DNA from: Burkholderiales bacterium
GTDB lineage: Bacteria; Pseudomonadota; Gammaproteobacteria; Burkholderiales; SG8-41
Direction: 5' to 3'
Assembly: GCA_022841375.1 (NCBI GenBank)
Contig: JALHRQ010000018.1
Coordinates: forward strand, 1-57,396
DNA: 57,396 nt
Below, piece after piece: positions 17,059 through 27,044 of the stretch (position 1 is its first letter; every line of letters starts with the position of its first letter). A model generated the notes under the pieces. It worked only from the letters and a program-made list of their open reading frames with translations, searched no databases and was not told the origin of the DNA. Position numbers and translations under genes: made by a program.

Positions 17059-18369
17059 ATGAAACCGATCAATGTAGGACTGTTGGGTATCGGCACCGTC
17101 GGCAGCGGCACCTTCAAAGTACTGCAGCGTAACAGCGAGGAAATCTCGCGCCGCGCCGGCTGTGCGATCCGCATGACGGTGGTTGCCGACAAGGACACAG
17201 CCCGGGCGAAGGCGGTCGTCGGCGATGCCGCGCGCGTTACCGCGGATGCCAACGAGGTGGTGAACAGCCCTGACGTCGACATCGTTGTCGAACTCATCGG
17301 CGGTTACGGTATTGCCAAGGAGCTGATCCTCAAGGCCATCGCCAACGGCAAACATGTGGTGACGGCGAACAAGGCGCTGCTGGCGCTGCACGGCAACGAG
17401 ATCTTTGCGGCGGCTCGCGCCAAGGGCGTGATGGTGGCTTTCGAAGCCGCGGTGGGCGGCGGCATTCCCATCATCAAGTCGCTGCGCGAAGGACTAACGG
17501 CCAACCGCATCGAATGGATCGCCGGCATCATCAACGGCACCAGCAATTTCATCCTTTCCGAAATGCGCGCCAAAGGGGCGGCGTTTGCCGACGTGCTGAA
17601 AGAAGCGCAGCGCATGGGTTATGCAGAAGCGGATCCGACTTTTGATATCGAGGGTGTGGATGCCGCGCACAAGTTGTCCATCATGGCAGCCATCGGCTTC
17701 GGCATTCCGGTGCAGTTCGAGAAAGCCCATGTCGAGGGTATTTCGAAGCTGACGCAGGATGACATCCGTTATGCCGAGGAATTGGGCTACCGGATCAAGC
17801 TGCTGGGCATCGCCAAGCGCAAGGCCACAGGGTTTGAACTGCGCGTGCATCCGACGCTGATTCCCTCAAGCCAGCTGATCGCCAATGTCGAAGGCGTGAT
17901 GAACGCCATCCTGGTCAAGGGCGATGCCGTCGGCCAGACCATGTATTACGGCGCGGGCGCCGGTTCCGAACCGACCGCTTCGGCGGTAGTGGCCGACTTG
18001 GTGGACGTGGCGCGCATGCTGACGGCCGATCCGCAAAACCGCGTGCCGCATCTGGCGTTTCAGCATGACCAGTTGTCGGCTGTGCCGATTCTGCCGATGG
18101 GTGAAGTCGAAACTTCGTATTACCTGCGGCTGCGCGTGGTCGACAAGGCCGGTGTGCTTGCCGACATCACCCGCATATTGGCGGATCAGGATATTTCGAT
18201 CGAAGCCCTGGTGCAGAAGGAACCGCATGCGGGCGAGCAGCACGTTGACATCATCATGCTGACCCATCTCACCCAGGAAAAGAAAATCGATGCAGCCATC
18301 CAGCGCATTGAAGCGCTGCCGGTAGTGGATGGAAAAATCACCCGCATCCGCATGGAAGCGCTGCAATGA
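17059..18369 (+). CDS. hom: Homoserine dehydrogenase
   Basis: 436 residues. N-terminal Rossmann motif GLLGIGTVGSG binds NAD(P); the catalytic domain contains GIINGTSNFILSEM and AEADPTFDIEGVDAAHKL; a C-terminal ACT domain (from about residue 350, LRLRVVDKAGVLADITRIL) likely gives feedback control by threonine. It reduces aspartate semialdehyde to homoserine. The stop overlaps the thrC start (ATGA at 18366-18369). Confidence 0.96.
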   Translation: MKPINVGLLGIGTVGSGTFKVLQRNSEEISRRAGCAIRMTVVADKDTARAKAVVGDAARVTADANEVVNSPDVDIVVELIGGYGIAKELILKAIANGKHVVTANKALLALHGNEIFAAARAKGVMVAFEAAVGGGIPIIKSLREGLTANRIEWIAGIINGTSNFILSEMRAKGAAFADVLKEAQRMGYAEADPTFDIEGVDAAHKLSIMAAIGFGIPVQFEKAHVEGISKLTQDDIRYAEELGYRIKLLGIAKRKATGFELRVHPTLIPSSQLIANVEGVMNAILVKGDAVGQTMYYGAGAGSEPTASAVVADLVDVARMLTADPQNRVPHLAFQHDQLSAVPILPMGEVETSYYLRLRVVDKAGVLADITRILADQDISIEALVQKEPHAGEQHVDIIMLTHLTQEKKIDAAIQRIEALPVVDGKITRIRMEALQ

Positions 18370-19814
18370 GCGTGCCCGCTTCGCGTCTCGCAGCGGCTTC
18401 TCCGGCCCGTTATGTCAGCACGCGCGGCCGCATGCCGGTGGCGCGCTTCTGCGACGTGCTGCTGGGCGGCCTCGCACCTGACGGCGGCCTGGTGGTGCCG
18501 CAGGCCTATCCGCGGCTGACGACCGATGAACTTTCGGCAATGCGCAAGCTGTCGTACGCGGATCTGGCTTTTGCCATCATCAGCCGTTATGTCGACGATA
18601 TCCCGGAAAACGATCTGCGCTCGCTGGTGCACCGCGCCTACCGCAGCGAAGTCTTCGGTTCGGCCGAGATCACGCCGCTGAAGACGCTGGAACCCGGACT
18701 GCACCTGCTGCAATTGTCCAACGGTCCGACGCTGGCGTTCAAGGACGTTGCCATGCAGTTGCTGGGCGAAATGTTCGAATACGTTCTGCAGCGGGAAGGG
18801 CGTACGCTGAATATCCTCGGCGCCACTTCGGGCGACACCGGTTCCGCGGCGGAATATGCGATGCGCGGGCGCAAGGGCATCCGGGTGTTCATGTTGTCAC
18901 CGCACGGCAAAATGAGCCCCTTCCAGCGCGCGCAGATGTATTCGCTGCAGGACGCCAACATATTCAATATCGCCATCCGCGGCGTTTTCGACGACTGCCA
19001 GGACATCGTCAAGGCGGTCAGCGGTGACGCCGCTTTCAAGAGTGCGCACCAGATCGGCGCGGTGAATTCGATCAACTGGGCGCGGGTTGTCGCCCAGGTC
19101 GTGTATTACTTTAAAGGCTATTTTGCGGCGACGCGCAGCAACGATGAGCAGGTGTCTTTTGCGGTGCCCTCGGGCAATTTCGGCAATATCTTCGCCGGTC
19201 ACATCGCGCGCATGATGGGGTTGCCGATCCGCAATCTGGTCATGGCTTCCAACGAAAACGACGTGCTCGACGAGTTTTTCCGCAGCGGCCGCTACCGTGT
19301 CCGTTCCAGCCGCGAAACCCTGCAGACATCGAGTCCGTCGATGGATATTTCCAAGGCTTCGAACTTCGAACGCTTTGTATTCGATCTGGTAGGTCGCGAC
19401 CCTGCGATGGTGGCGCGCCTGTGGCGTGAAGTCGAAGATGCCGGCGGTTTTAATATCGGCGAAGCACCGTGCTGGCGCAGCGTCGGGCAGTATGGTTTTG
19501 TGTCGGGACGCAGTTCGCACGCGGACCGGTTGAATGCGATCCGCAAGGTCAGCAGCCAGTACGGCGTGACCATAGACCCGCATACCGCTGACGGCATCAA
19601 CGTCGGCTTGCAGCACCGGGAGCCGGGCGTGCCGCTGATCTGCATGGAAACGGCGTTGCCGGCGAAATTCGCTGAAACCATCCGGGAGGCGCTGGGACAC
19701 GATCCGGAAGTGCCGCCCGGGTATCAAGGACTCGAAAGCCGGTTGCAGCGGGTAGCCATCATGGATCCCGACGTGGAAGCGGTAAAAACTTATATTGCCG
19801 GTCGCACCAAGTAA
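18366..19814 (+). CDS. thrC: Threonine synthase
   Basis: 482 residues, the long gamma/beta-proteobacterial type. YVSTRGRMPVARFCDVLLGGLAPDGGL is the characteristic N-terminus, PLP lysine lies in LAFKDVAMQLL, and ATSGDTGSAAEYA binds phosphate. It converts O-phosphohomoserine to threonine. Coupled to hom by ATGA. homoserine kinase (thrB) is not in the window and must lie elsewhere. The gene ends 37 bp before the convergent nadC, in a gap carrying the AT-rich motif. Confidence 0.96.
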   Translation: MSVPASRLAAASPARYVSTRGRMPVARFCDVLLGGLAPDGGLVVPQAYPRLTTDELSAMRKLSYADLAFAIISRYVDDIPENDLRSLVHRAYRSEVFGSAEITPLKTLEPGLHLLQLSNGPTLAFKDVAMQLLGEMFEYVLQREGRTLNILGATSGDTGSAAEYAMRGRKGIRVFMLSPHGKMSPFQRAQMYSLQDANIFNIAIRGVFDDCQDIVKAVSGDAAFKSAHQIGAVNSINWARVVAQVVYYFKGYFAATRSNDEQVSFAVPSGNFGNIFAGHIARMMGLPIRNLVMASNENDVLDEFFRSGRYRVRSSRETLQTSSPSMDISKASNFERFVFDLVGRDPAMVARLWREVEDAGGFNIGEAPCWRSVGQYGFVSGRSSHADRLNAIRKVSSQYGVTIDPHTADGINVGLQHREPGVPLICMETALPAKFAETIREALGHDPEVPPGYQGLESRLQRVAIMDPDVEAVKTYIAGRTK

Positions 19815-19823
19815 TAAAAAAAT

Positions 19824-19843
19824 ATATAAAACAAATACTTAAA
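19824..19843 (+). repeat. AT-rich dispersed motif, copy C
   Basis: ATATAAAACAAATACTTAAA; 14 contiguous identities to copy D. Sits in the 37-bp thrC/nadC convergent gap, which has no hairpin terminator. Confidence 0.5.
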
Positions 19844-19851
19844 TATATTTC

Positions 19852-20688
19852 TTAAGAGGCAACCATAAATCGCATCGACAAGTCGATCGCACTGACGTCC
19901 TTGGTCAGCGCACCGATCGAGATGCGGTCCACGCCGGTCTCGGCGATGGCGCGCACGTTTTCCAGCGTAATCCCGCCTGAAGCTTCGAGCAACGCACGCC
20001 CTGCGGTCCATTGCACCGCTTCACGCATCTGCGCCGGTGTCATGTTGTCGAGCAACACCATTTTTACGCCGGTGCCGACCGCTTCGCGCAACTGATCCAG
20101 CGTTTCCACCTCGATCTGAATCCATTGCGCTTGATCAGCCAGTTTGGCGGCAGCTGCAAGTGCGGGGGCAATGCCTCCGGCCGCGGCAATGTGGTTTTCC
20201 TTGATCAGGATGGCGTCCCACAAGCCCATGCGATGGTTGATGCCGCCGCCCACCGTGACCGCGTGTTTCTGCGCCATGCGCAGGCCGGGCAGAGTCTTGC
20301 GGGTGTCGAGGATCACTGCCCGCGTGCCGGCCACGGCGTCGACAAAAGTCCGCGTGGCGGTAGACACGGCTGAAAGCAGTTGCAGAAAGTTCAGTGCGGT
20401 GCGTTCGGCTGTCAGCAGGGCGCGTGAAGAGCCGCTGAGATCGCAGAGGCGAGTGTCGGGTGCGATGCGGTCGCCGTCTTTGACTTGCCATGCAACGCGT
20501 GCCTCTGGATCGAGCCGCCTGACGCAGGCATCAAACCAGAGCGTGCCGCAGAGCACCGCTGACTGGCGGCAGACCACATAAGCCCGGGCTTTCCGGTCCG
20601 GGGTGAGCTGTGCTGTCAGGTCGCCGTTACCAACATCTTCGGCAAGCGCTGCGCTGACATTGCGTTCAATTTCGGTTTTCAGATCCAT
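19852..20688 (-). CDS. nadC: Nicotinate-nucleotide pyrophosphorylase (carboxylating)
   Basis: 278 residues. Quinolinate phosphoribosyltransferase motifs: AERTALNFLQLLSAVSTATR, ILDTRKTLPGLR, KHAVTVGGGINHRMGLWDAILIKENH and the phosphate-binding GGITLENVRAIAETGVDRISIGALT. It makes nicotinate mononucleotide from quinolinate and PRPP in de novo NAD synthesis. Single gene, divergent from the glutamate-synthase-like gene across about 170 bp. Confidence 0.96.
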   Translation of the reverse strand: MDLKTEIERNVSAALAEDVGNGDLTAQLTPDRKARAYVVCRQSAVLCGTLWFDACVRRLDPEARVAWQVKDGDRIAPDTRLCDLSGSSRALLTAERTALNFLQLLSAVSTATRTFVDAVAGTRAVILDTRKTLPGLRMAQKHAVTVGGGINHRMGLWDAILIKENHIAAAGGIAPALAAAAKLADQAQWIQIEVETLDQLREAVGTGVKMVLLDNMTPAQMREAVQWTAGRALLEASGGITLENVRAIAETGVDRISIGALTKDVSAIDLSMRFMVAS

Positions 20689-20859
20689 GCTGAGGTTGAT
20701 AGCAGTTAGATGGTGTATTGAAGCGTTTTACGGCCCGTTTGCAGGGGTGTGATGGTTTTTTATACGGGCATGGTGCGATACGAATTTGCCGCATTTACGG
20801 GTTACGGCAAACTGCTATAGTGCAATGATAATTTTAACCGACTGTCCGGGGGAGTGCGT

Positions 20860-22386
20860 ATGAGCGACGTCTTCAGCGTGGTGTCTTACGGCTTGGGTAC
20901 GGTGCTCGGGTTTCTGATGATCGGCGGGCTGATCTTTCTGATCATCCATGACGTCACCCAGAAAAAACATACTGTACTGCGCAATTACCCGGTGATCGGG
21001 CGCTTGCGTTTCTTTTTTGAGGACCTCGGCGAATATTTCCGCCAGTATTTTTTCGCCAACGACCGTGAGGAAATGCCGTTCAACCGTGCAACCCGCGGCT
21101 GGGTTTACAAGAGTGCCAAAAACGAAGGCGGCATCATCGGTTTCGGTTCGACCAATGATCTGAGTTCGCCGGGTTCGATCATTTTTGTAAACCATCCTTA
21201 TCCGGTGCTGGAAGAAGACAAGTTGCCCACGCCTTCGATCCTGATCGGCGACGGTTATTGTGCGCAGCCCTTTGAGGCCAAATCCATCGTCAATGTCAGC
21301 GGCATGAGTTTCGGCGCCATCTCGCAACCTGCAGTTGAAGCCCTGTCACGCGGTGCCGCCTCTGCCGGCTGCTGGATGGACACCGGCGAGGGTGGTCTGT
21401 CGCCGCACCATCTGTCCGGCGGCTGTGATGTCATCATGCAGATCGGTACCGCCAAATACGGCATTCGCGAACTCGACGGCAGCTTCTCCGCGAAAAAAGC
21501 CAAAGAACTGGCAAAACACGTCAAAGCTTTCGAAATCAAGCTCTCCCAGGGCGCCAAGCCGGGTAAGGGCGGTGTGCTTCCCGGCGCAAAGGTCACCGCG
21601 GAAATCGCCCGTATCCGCGGCATACCTGAAGGGGAGGATTCGATCAGTCCGAATCGTCATTACGACATTGCCAATGTCGACGACCTGCTCGATAAAATCG
21701 CTTACATCCGCAACCTGACCGGTCGTCCGGTCGGTGTTAAAACAGCCATCGGCGGCTGGTCATTCATGAATGATCTGTGTGACGCCATTCTGCGCCGGGG
21801 TGCCGAATTCGCACCGGACTTCATCGCCATCGACGGCGGCGAAGGCGGCAGCGGAGCCGCGCCGCAGACGCTGATGGATCACATGTCGCTGCCGATTGCA
21901 GAAGCGTTGCCACGGGTCGTGGATGCGCTGATCCAGTCGGATCTGCGCGGCCGCGTGCGGGTGATTGCCGCCGGCAAGCTGGTGACGTCCGCGAAAGCGG
22001 CCTGGGCCTTGTGCATGGGTGCCGATTTTATCAACTCTGCCCGTGGTTTCATGTTTGCACTGGGTTGCATCCAGGCCCTGCGCTGTCACCAGAACACCTG
22101 TCCTGCCGGCGTTACGACCCACAACAAAAGGTTGCAGCGCGGCCTGGTCGTTGCGGAAAAGTATCTGCGCGTCGCCAATTACTGCAACAGCATGAACAAG
22201 GAAATCGACATGATTGCGCATGCCTGCGGCTGTCGCCATGCGCGGGAACTCAAGCGCGAGCATGTACGCATTGTGCAAAGTGCCGATCAGAGCATTGCCC
22301 TGAACATGCTCTATCCGTATCCGGAAGTCGGTTACCGGCGTAGCGGAGCCATCAACAGGCAGCCACCGGGGTCTGTCGCGGTGTAA
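20860..22386 (+). CDS. FMN-binding glutamate synthase family protein
   Basis: 508 residues from ATG 20860 with a strong GGGGGAG just upstream; GTG 20854 overlaps that site. A membrane helix lies at residues 8-30, then a domain like the alpha-subunit FMN/synthase region of GltB (FGAISQPAVEALSRGAA, GAKPGKGGVLPG, DGGEGGSGAAPQTLMDH, ALRCHQNTCPAGVTT with clustered cysteines suitable for an Fe-S cluster). It lacks the glutaminase domain. Known relatives are membrane-anchored, single-gene paralogues of glutamate synthase whose reaction is uncertain; glutamate synthase activity should not be assumed. Confidence 0.85.
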   Translation: MSDVFSVVSYGLGTVLGFLMIGGLIFLIIHDVTQKKHTVLRNYPVIGRLRFFFEDLGEYFRQYFFANDREEMPFNRATRGWVYKSAKNEGGIIGFGSTNDLSSPGSIIFVNHPYPVLEEDKLPTPSILIGDGYCAQPFEAKSIVNVSGMSFGAISQPAVEALSRGAASAGCWMDTGEGGLSPHHLSGGCDVIMQIGTAKYGIRELDGSFSAKKAKELAKHVKAFEIKLSQGAKPGKGGVLPGAKVTAEIARIRGIPEGEDSISPNRHYDIANVDDLLDKIAYIRNLTGRPVGVKTAIGGWSFMNDLCDAILRRGAEFAPDFIAIDGGEGGSGAAPQTLMDHMSLPIAEALPRVVDALIQSDLRGRVRVIAAGKLVTSAKAAWALCMGADFINSARGFMFALGCIQALRCHQNTCPAGVTTHNKRLQRGLVVAEKYLRVANYCNSMNKEIDMIAHACGCRHARELKREHVRIVQSADQSIALNMLYPYPEVGYRRSGAINRQPPGSVAV

Positions 22387-22387
22387 C

Positions 22388-22407
22388 CATAAGTATTTGT
22401 TTTTATT
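22388..22407 (-). repeat. AT-rich dispersed motif, copy D
   Basis: Minus strand reads AATAAAAACAAATACTTATG, 19 of 20 matches to copy A. It starts 2 bases after the stop of the glutamate-synthase-like gene. Confidence 0.6.
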
Positions 22408-22446
22408 GATAATTTATTAATTTCCCGGAGTGTCCCTTCTCCCAGT

Positions 22447-22475
22447 ATTGAAATCGGGCTGCCGAGGCCCCATCT
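22447..22475 (+). promoter_or_regulatory. Sigma-32 heat-shock promoter of clpB
   Basis: ATTGAAA (22447-22453), 14-base spacer, CCCCATCT (22468-22475), close to the RpoH consensus CTTGAAA / CCCCATNT. Transcription would start near 22482, 27 bases before clpB. Confidence 0.8.
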
Positions 22476-22508
22476 CTTGTGCATCGCAACTTTTAGCACG
22501 GGGCTGCC

Positions 22509-25109
22509 ATGCGCTTCGACAAATTCACCACCAAGTTTCAACAGGCCTTCGCTGACGCGCAAAGTGCGGCGGTTGGCGGCGATCATGCTTACATCGAACC
22601 CCAGCATCTGCTGCTGGCGTTGATCAATCAGGAAGATGGCGGCACGGCATCTCTGCTGCAACGCGCCGGCGTCAATGTGACGGGTCTGCGCGGCGCGCTG
22701 AAGACCGCGCTGGAGCGGCTGCCCAAGGTCGAGGGCACCGGCGGCGAGGTGACCCTCTCCCGCGATCTCGGCAATCTGCTCAATGTCACCGATAAGGAAG
22801 CACAGAAACTCGGCGATCAGTACATCGCATCGGAACTGTTCCTGCTCGCGCTGACTCAGGACAAGGGGGAAACAGGACGGCTGCTGAAACAGTTTGGCGG
22901 CGATCGCGCGCACATAGAAAAAGCAGTCGAAGGGCTGCGCGGCGGTGAAACCGTCAGTAACGCGGAGGCTGAAGGCAGTCGTGAAGCACTGAAAAAATAC
23001 ACCATGGATCTGACCGAACGGGCACGTGCCGGCAAGCTCGATCCAGTGATTGGCCGCGATGACGAAATCCGTCGCGTAATCCAGATCCTGCAGCGCCGCA
23101 CCAAGAACAACCCGGTGCTGATCGGCGAGCCGGGTGTCGGCAAGACCGCGATCGTCGAGGGTTTGGCCCAGCGCATCATCAATGGCGAAGTGCCGGAGAC
23201 GCTGAAAAACAAGCGCGTGCTGTCGCTGGACATGGCGGCATTGCTGGCAGGCGCCAAATACCGCGGCGAATTCGAAGAACGGCTGAAGTCCGTGCTCAAG
23301 GAAATCTCGCAGGATGCCGGGCAGACCATTGTCTTCATCGACGAACTGCACACCATGGTAGGGGCGGGCAAGGCCGAAGGCGCGATGGATGCCGGCAATA
23401 TGCTGAAGCCGGCGCTGGCGCGCGGCGAACTGCACTGCGTCGGCGCAACGACGCTTGACGAATATCGCAAATACATCGAAAAAGACGCCGCGCTGGAGCG
23501 CCGTTTCCAGAAGGTGCTGGTGGACGAGCCTTCCGTAGAGGCAACCATCGCCATCCTGCGCGGGCTGCAGGAGAAATACGAACTGCACCATGGCGTCGAG
23601 ATCACCGACCCGGCAATCGTCGCGGCTGCGGAGCTGTCGCACCGCTACATCACTGACCGTTTTCTTCCGGACAAAGCCATCGACCTGATCGATGAGGCAG
23701 CCTCGCGCATCAAGATGGAAATCGATTCCAAACCGGAATCGATGGACAAGCTCGACCGCCGTCTGATCCAGCTCAAGATCGAGCGCGAAGCGATCAAGAA
23801 GGAAAAAGACGAGGCTTCGAAAAAACGACTGGCGCTGCTCGAAGATGAGATCAAGCTGTTGTCGCGTGAATCTGCCGATCTTGAGGAAATCTGGAAAGCC
23901 GAAAAAGCCCAGGTCCAGGGCAGCGCGCATATCAAGGAAGAGATCGACCGCATCCGCGCCGACATCGTCAAGCTGCAGCGCGCCGGCAAGCTCGATAAAG
24001 TCGCCGAGCTGCAATACGGCAAGCTGCCGCAGCTGGAGGCGCAGCTGAAGCAGGCGGAGACTGCAAACGCTGCGCCAGCCAAACACCGTCTGCTGCGCAC
24101 CCATGTCGGCACTGAGGAAATCGCCGAGGTGGTGTCGCGGGCTACCGGCATCCCGGTGTCGAAAATGATGCAGGGTGAGCGCGAAAAATTGCTGAAAATG
24201 GAAGAACGGCTGCACGATCGCGTGGTGGGCCAGGACGAAGCGGTGCGTCTGGTATCGGATGCGATCCGTCGTTCACGAGCTGGTTTGGGCGATCCGAAGC
24301 GGCCCTACGGTTCGTTCCTGTTTCTCGGGCCGACGGGCGTCGGTAAAACCGAGCTGTGCAAGGCACTGGCCGGGTTCATGTTCGACTCTGAAGATCATCT
24401 GATCCGCATCGACATGTCGGAATTCATGGAAAAGCATTCGGTCGCCCGTCTGATCGGTGCGCCGCCAGGATATGTCGGCTATGAAGAGGGTGGCTATTTG
24501 ACGGAAGCAGTGCGGCGCAAGCCGTATTCGGTGATCCTGCTCGATGAAGTCGAGAAGGCGCATCCTGATGTATTCAACGTGTTGCTGCAGGTGCTTGATG
24601 ACGGTCGCATGACCGACGGGCAGGGGCGCACAGTGGATTTCAAGAACACGGTGATCGTGATGACATCCAACCTCGGCTCGCAGATGATCCAGGCGATGCA
24701 GGGTGACGATTATCAGGTGATCAAACTCGCGGTGCTGGGTGAAGTGAAAACCCAGTTCCGGCCGGAGTTCATCAACCGCATCGATGAGATCGTGGTGTTC
24801 CATGCGCTTGATGAGAAAAACATCAAGTCCATCGCGCGTATTCAGCTCGGCTACCTCGAGAAGCGACTCGCGCAGATGGAAATGAAGCTCGAAGTCGGTG
24901 ATGCTGCACTCAGTGAAATCGCGGCGGCAGGGTTTGATCCGATCTATGGCGCGCGCCCGCTGAAGCGGGCGATCCAGTCACAACTGGAAAATCCGCTGGC
25001 CAAGCAGATCCTTGAAGGCCGTTTTGGCCCCAAAGATGTGATCCGCGTTGATGCGAAAAAAGGCGTGATGACCTTCGAGAAGCTGCAGGCATCGGCTGCT
25101 GCGGCTTGA
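22509..25109 (+). CDS. clpB: ATP-dependent disaggregase ClpB
   Basis: 866 residues, full length. N-terminal Clp repeats (1-145), first AAA domain with Walker [10 protein letters not shown], coiled-coil middle domain (about 405-525, [19 protein letters not shown]), second AAA domain with [18 protein letters not shown] and the C-terminal small domain. No ClpP-binding loop, so it is the disaggregase rather than a protease subunit. It works with DnaK to resolubilise aggregated proteins. A heat-shock promoter stands upstream. Confidence 0.98.
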   Translation: MRFDKFTTKFQQAFADAQSAAVGGDHAYIEPQHLLLALINQEDGGTASLLQRAGVNVTGLRGALKTALERLPKVEGTGGEVTLSRDLGNLLNVTDKEAQKLGDQYIASELFLLALTQDKGETGRLLKQFGGDRAHIEKAVEGLRGGETVSNAEAEGSREALKKYTMDLTERARAGKLDPVIGRDDEIRRVIQILQRRTKNNPVLIGEPGVGKTAIVEGLAQRIINGEVPETLKNKRVLSLDMAALLAGAKYRGEFEERLKSVLKEISQDAGQTIVFIDELHTMVGAGKAEGAMDAGNMLKPALARGELHCVGATTLDEYRKYIEKDAALERRFQKVLVDEPSVEATIAILRGLQEKYELHHGVEITDPAIVAAAELSHRYITDRFLPDKAIDLIDEAASRIKMEIDSKPESMDKLDRRLIQLKIEREAIKKEKDEASKKRLALLEDEIKLLSRESADLEEIWKAEKAQVQGSAHIKEEIDRIRADIVKLQRAGKLDKVAELQYGKLPQLEAQLKQAETANAAPAKHRLLRTHVGTEEIAEVVSRATGIPVSKMMQGEREKLLKMEERLHDRVVGQDEAVRLVSDAIRRSRAGLGDPKRPYGSFLFLGPTGVGKTELCKALAGFMFDSEDHLIRIDMSEFMEKHSVARLIGAPPGYVGYEEGGYLTEAVRRKPYSVILLDEVEKAHPDVFNVLLQVLDDGRMTDGQGRTVDFKNTVIVMTSNLGSQMIQAMQGDDYQVIKLAVLGEVKTQFRPEFINRIDEIVVFHALDEKNIKSIARIQLGYLEKRLAQMEMKLEVGDAALSEIAAAGFDPIYGARPLKRAIQSQLENPLAKQILEGRFGPKDVIRVDAKKGVMTFEKLQASAAAA

Positions 25110-25694
25110 GCGGTTTCGCATGTCTTTGTCGTAACCGGTTGTTTTTCAGCGAAGTCATAAATCATGCCACGGGTCTGAAAAAACGCATTTGCAAATGCAT
25201 GGTGGCAGGCGTAAAAATGTCGGCAGAGTCGCGCAGCACTGAGGAGCAGGTACCAGTTCCTTAGCGTGCGAAATTCCGGGCGATCGTCCGGATATCGCCT
25301 GTCAGAATTGCAGTTGCAACTGCAATGGGCGCAGCTCCAGAGTGGTGTGATGCCATTCACCCAAGGACGCCGCTCTGGCGGCGCCGTGCCGGGAAACCGG
25401 TCACACCCAAGCCCCGCTTCGGCGGGGCTTTTCCATGTCCAGGTCTGTTCCACGCCACGGGGTGGCGAAAGCGCAAGTAACCTGCTGATTTAATTGATAT
25501 ATAAGAGCTAAACTTGCCATTTTGTTAAGTTTGGCTTTAGTCTGAACTTCGGTAAATATGTCCCTGTTTTAACAGATAAAAATGGACGCAAAAGTGTTCG
25601 CAGACAGGGGATATGTTGAAACCGTGGCCGGCGGCGTTGAAGCACCGCCGCGTGTTCCGCGTGTCAACAGGGCCTGTGGCGGAACCCGCTGAAT
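25110..25694. other. 585-bp non-coding stretch with palindromes, possible small RNA
   Basis: No convincing gene is seen. It contains a TGCCAC/GTGGCA pair (25165-25170 with 25202-25207) enclosing the 14-bp palindrome 25185-25198, a perfect 20-bp palindrome at 25307-25326, a hairpin 25337-25342 with 25373-25378, and a strong terminator at 25409-25432. The order of structured stretch then terminator resembles an sRNA gene on the plus strand, or the long 3' region of clpB. AT-rich sequence with a hairpin (AAACTT / AAGTTT near 25511-25533) precedes the HD-GYP gene. No known RNA family was recognised. Confidence 0.4.
25409..25432 (+). terminator. Rho-independent terminator
   Basis: Nine-bp stem AAGCCCCGC / GCGGGGCTT with TTCG loop and a short T run. 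It lies 300 bp after clpB and may end the clpB transcript or a separate small RNA. Confidence 0.85.
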
Positions 25695-27044
25695 ATGGCT
25701 AATGATGACGACACACTGCTGCACTGGCTCTCGATCGAAAATGCCAACGACGGTATTTATGTCGTAGACCTGCAGGGCAAGGTCCTGCACGTCAATCGGG
25801 CGTTCTGCGAAATGCTCGGCTACACCCGCGATGAACTCGAAAATTGCAATGTCCGGAATTGGGATGCGGAGTTTGATCCCGTGCGCTTGCATAATGATCT
25901 GACCGAACTGACCGACCAGCGCAAAATCGTTCACACCACCTACCGCCGCAAGGACGGTTCATCGCAGGAAGTGGAAGTGGCCGTCGCGGTCTCCTACCTC
26001 GGCGGCAGCGCGGTAGTGCACTGCGCCTGTCGCGATGTCACTGATCATCGCCGGGCCAAAGATGCGCTTGCTGAATCCGAGCGCCGATTCTCGTCACTGA
26101 TGCAGCAGTCGATTGCCGGCGTGTACATCATTCAGGATGGCGAACTGGTTTTCGTCAATTCGCGGCTGGCCGGCATGTTTGGGTATCCGAAAGAGTCAGA
26201 GGTCATGGGGCTCAGGGTGGAGAATCTGGTCGCGCTGTCCTCGCGTGATCAGGTCATCGAGAACATGACCCGGAGACTGGCTGGCGAGTGCCATCGCACG
26301 CGTCTCGAGTTCGTCGCGCTGCGGCGAGACGGCACAGAATTCGATGTTTCCGTTGATGGCACTGTTTCAAGCTATCAGGGGCGGCCGGCGCTGGTTGGTC
26401 TGATCGAGGATCTGTCGGATCGCCAGAAAAGCGCCAACGAACTCAAAGACTATGTTTCGAAGCTGGAACTTGCGGTATTGGGCACGGTGCAAGTCGCATC
26501 ATCGATGGTCGAAATGCGCGACCCCTATACCGCCGGCCACGAGCGGCGAGTGGGCGAAATTGCGGCAGCGATCGGCCGCAAGATGCAGCTCGACGGCCGC
26601 CATATCGACGGCCTGCGCATCATCGGACAGGTGCACGACATCGGGAAAATCGGCATCCCCGCCGAGATATTGTCCAAACCCGGACGACTGTCTCGCAGTG
26701 AAATGGATCTGATCCGCGAGCATTCGCAGAAGGGTTACGACATTCTGAAAACGGTGGAATACCCCTGGCCGATCGCCGATGCCGTGCTTCAGCATCATGA
26801 GCGCATGGACGGTTCTGGTTATCCGCAGGGTTTGGCCGGAGATCAGATCGTGCTTGAAGCCCGGATCATGGCCGTAGCCGATACCATCGAAGCAATGTCG
26901 GCGCACCGGCCATACCGTGCAGGATTGGGCCTGGATGCGGCACTGAACGAAATTGAACGGGGTAACGGCATTCAATACGATACCGAGACTGCAGATGCCT
27001 GTCTGACGTTGTTTCGCGAAGACCGCTACGAACTTCCGGCGTGA
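25695..27044 (+). CDS. PAS-PAS-HD-GYP protein, probable c-di-GMP phosphodiesterase
   Basis: 449 residues. Two PAS domains (about 8-125 and 130-245) are followed by an HD-GYP domain with HERRVGEIA, the metal-binding HDIGKIGIPAEILSKPGRLS, HHERMDGSGYP and HRPYR. All key HD and GYP residues are present, so hydrolysis of cyclic di-GMP is likely; the PAS domains would sense an unknown signal. No membrane helices. Single gene, convergent with the AttH-like gene, whose stop begins 1 base after this one ends. Confidence 0.92.
   Translation: MANDDDTLLHWLSIENANDGIYVVDLQGKVLHVNRAFCEMLGYTRDELENCNVRNWDAEFDPVRLHNDLTELTDQRKIVHTTYRRKDGSSQEVEVAVAVSYLGGSAVVHCACRDVTDHRRAKDALAESERRFSSLMQQSIAGVYIIQDGELVFVNSRLAGMFGYPKESEVMGLRVENLVALSSRDQVIENMTRRLAGECHRTRLEFVALRRDGTEFDVSVDGTVSSYQGRPALVGLIEDLSDRQKSANELKDYVSKLELAVLGTVQVASSMVEMRDPYTAGHERRVGEIAAAIGRKMQLDGRHIDGLRIIGQVHDIGKIGIPAEILSKPGRLSRSEMDLIREHSQKGYDILKTVEYPWPIADAVLQHHERMDGSGYPQGLAGDQIVLEARIMAVADTIEAMSAHRPYRAGLGLDAALNEIERGNGIQYDTETADACLTLFREDRYELPA

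Noticed and set aside
22332-24215. 627-codon minus-strand frame opposite clpB
   Set aside because: Shadow of the conserved ClpB codons; the translated sequence ([15 protein letters not shown] type) has no protein-like pattern.
25110-25694. Cyclic-di-GMP riboswitch ahead of the HD-GYP gene
   Set aside because: I looked for the conserved GEMM core elements and did not find them in order; the palindromes do not match that fold.
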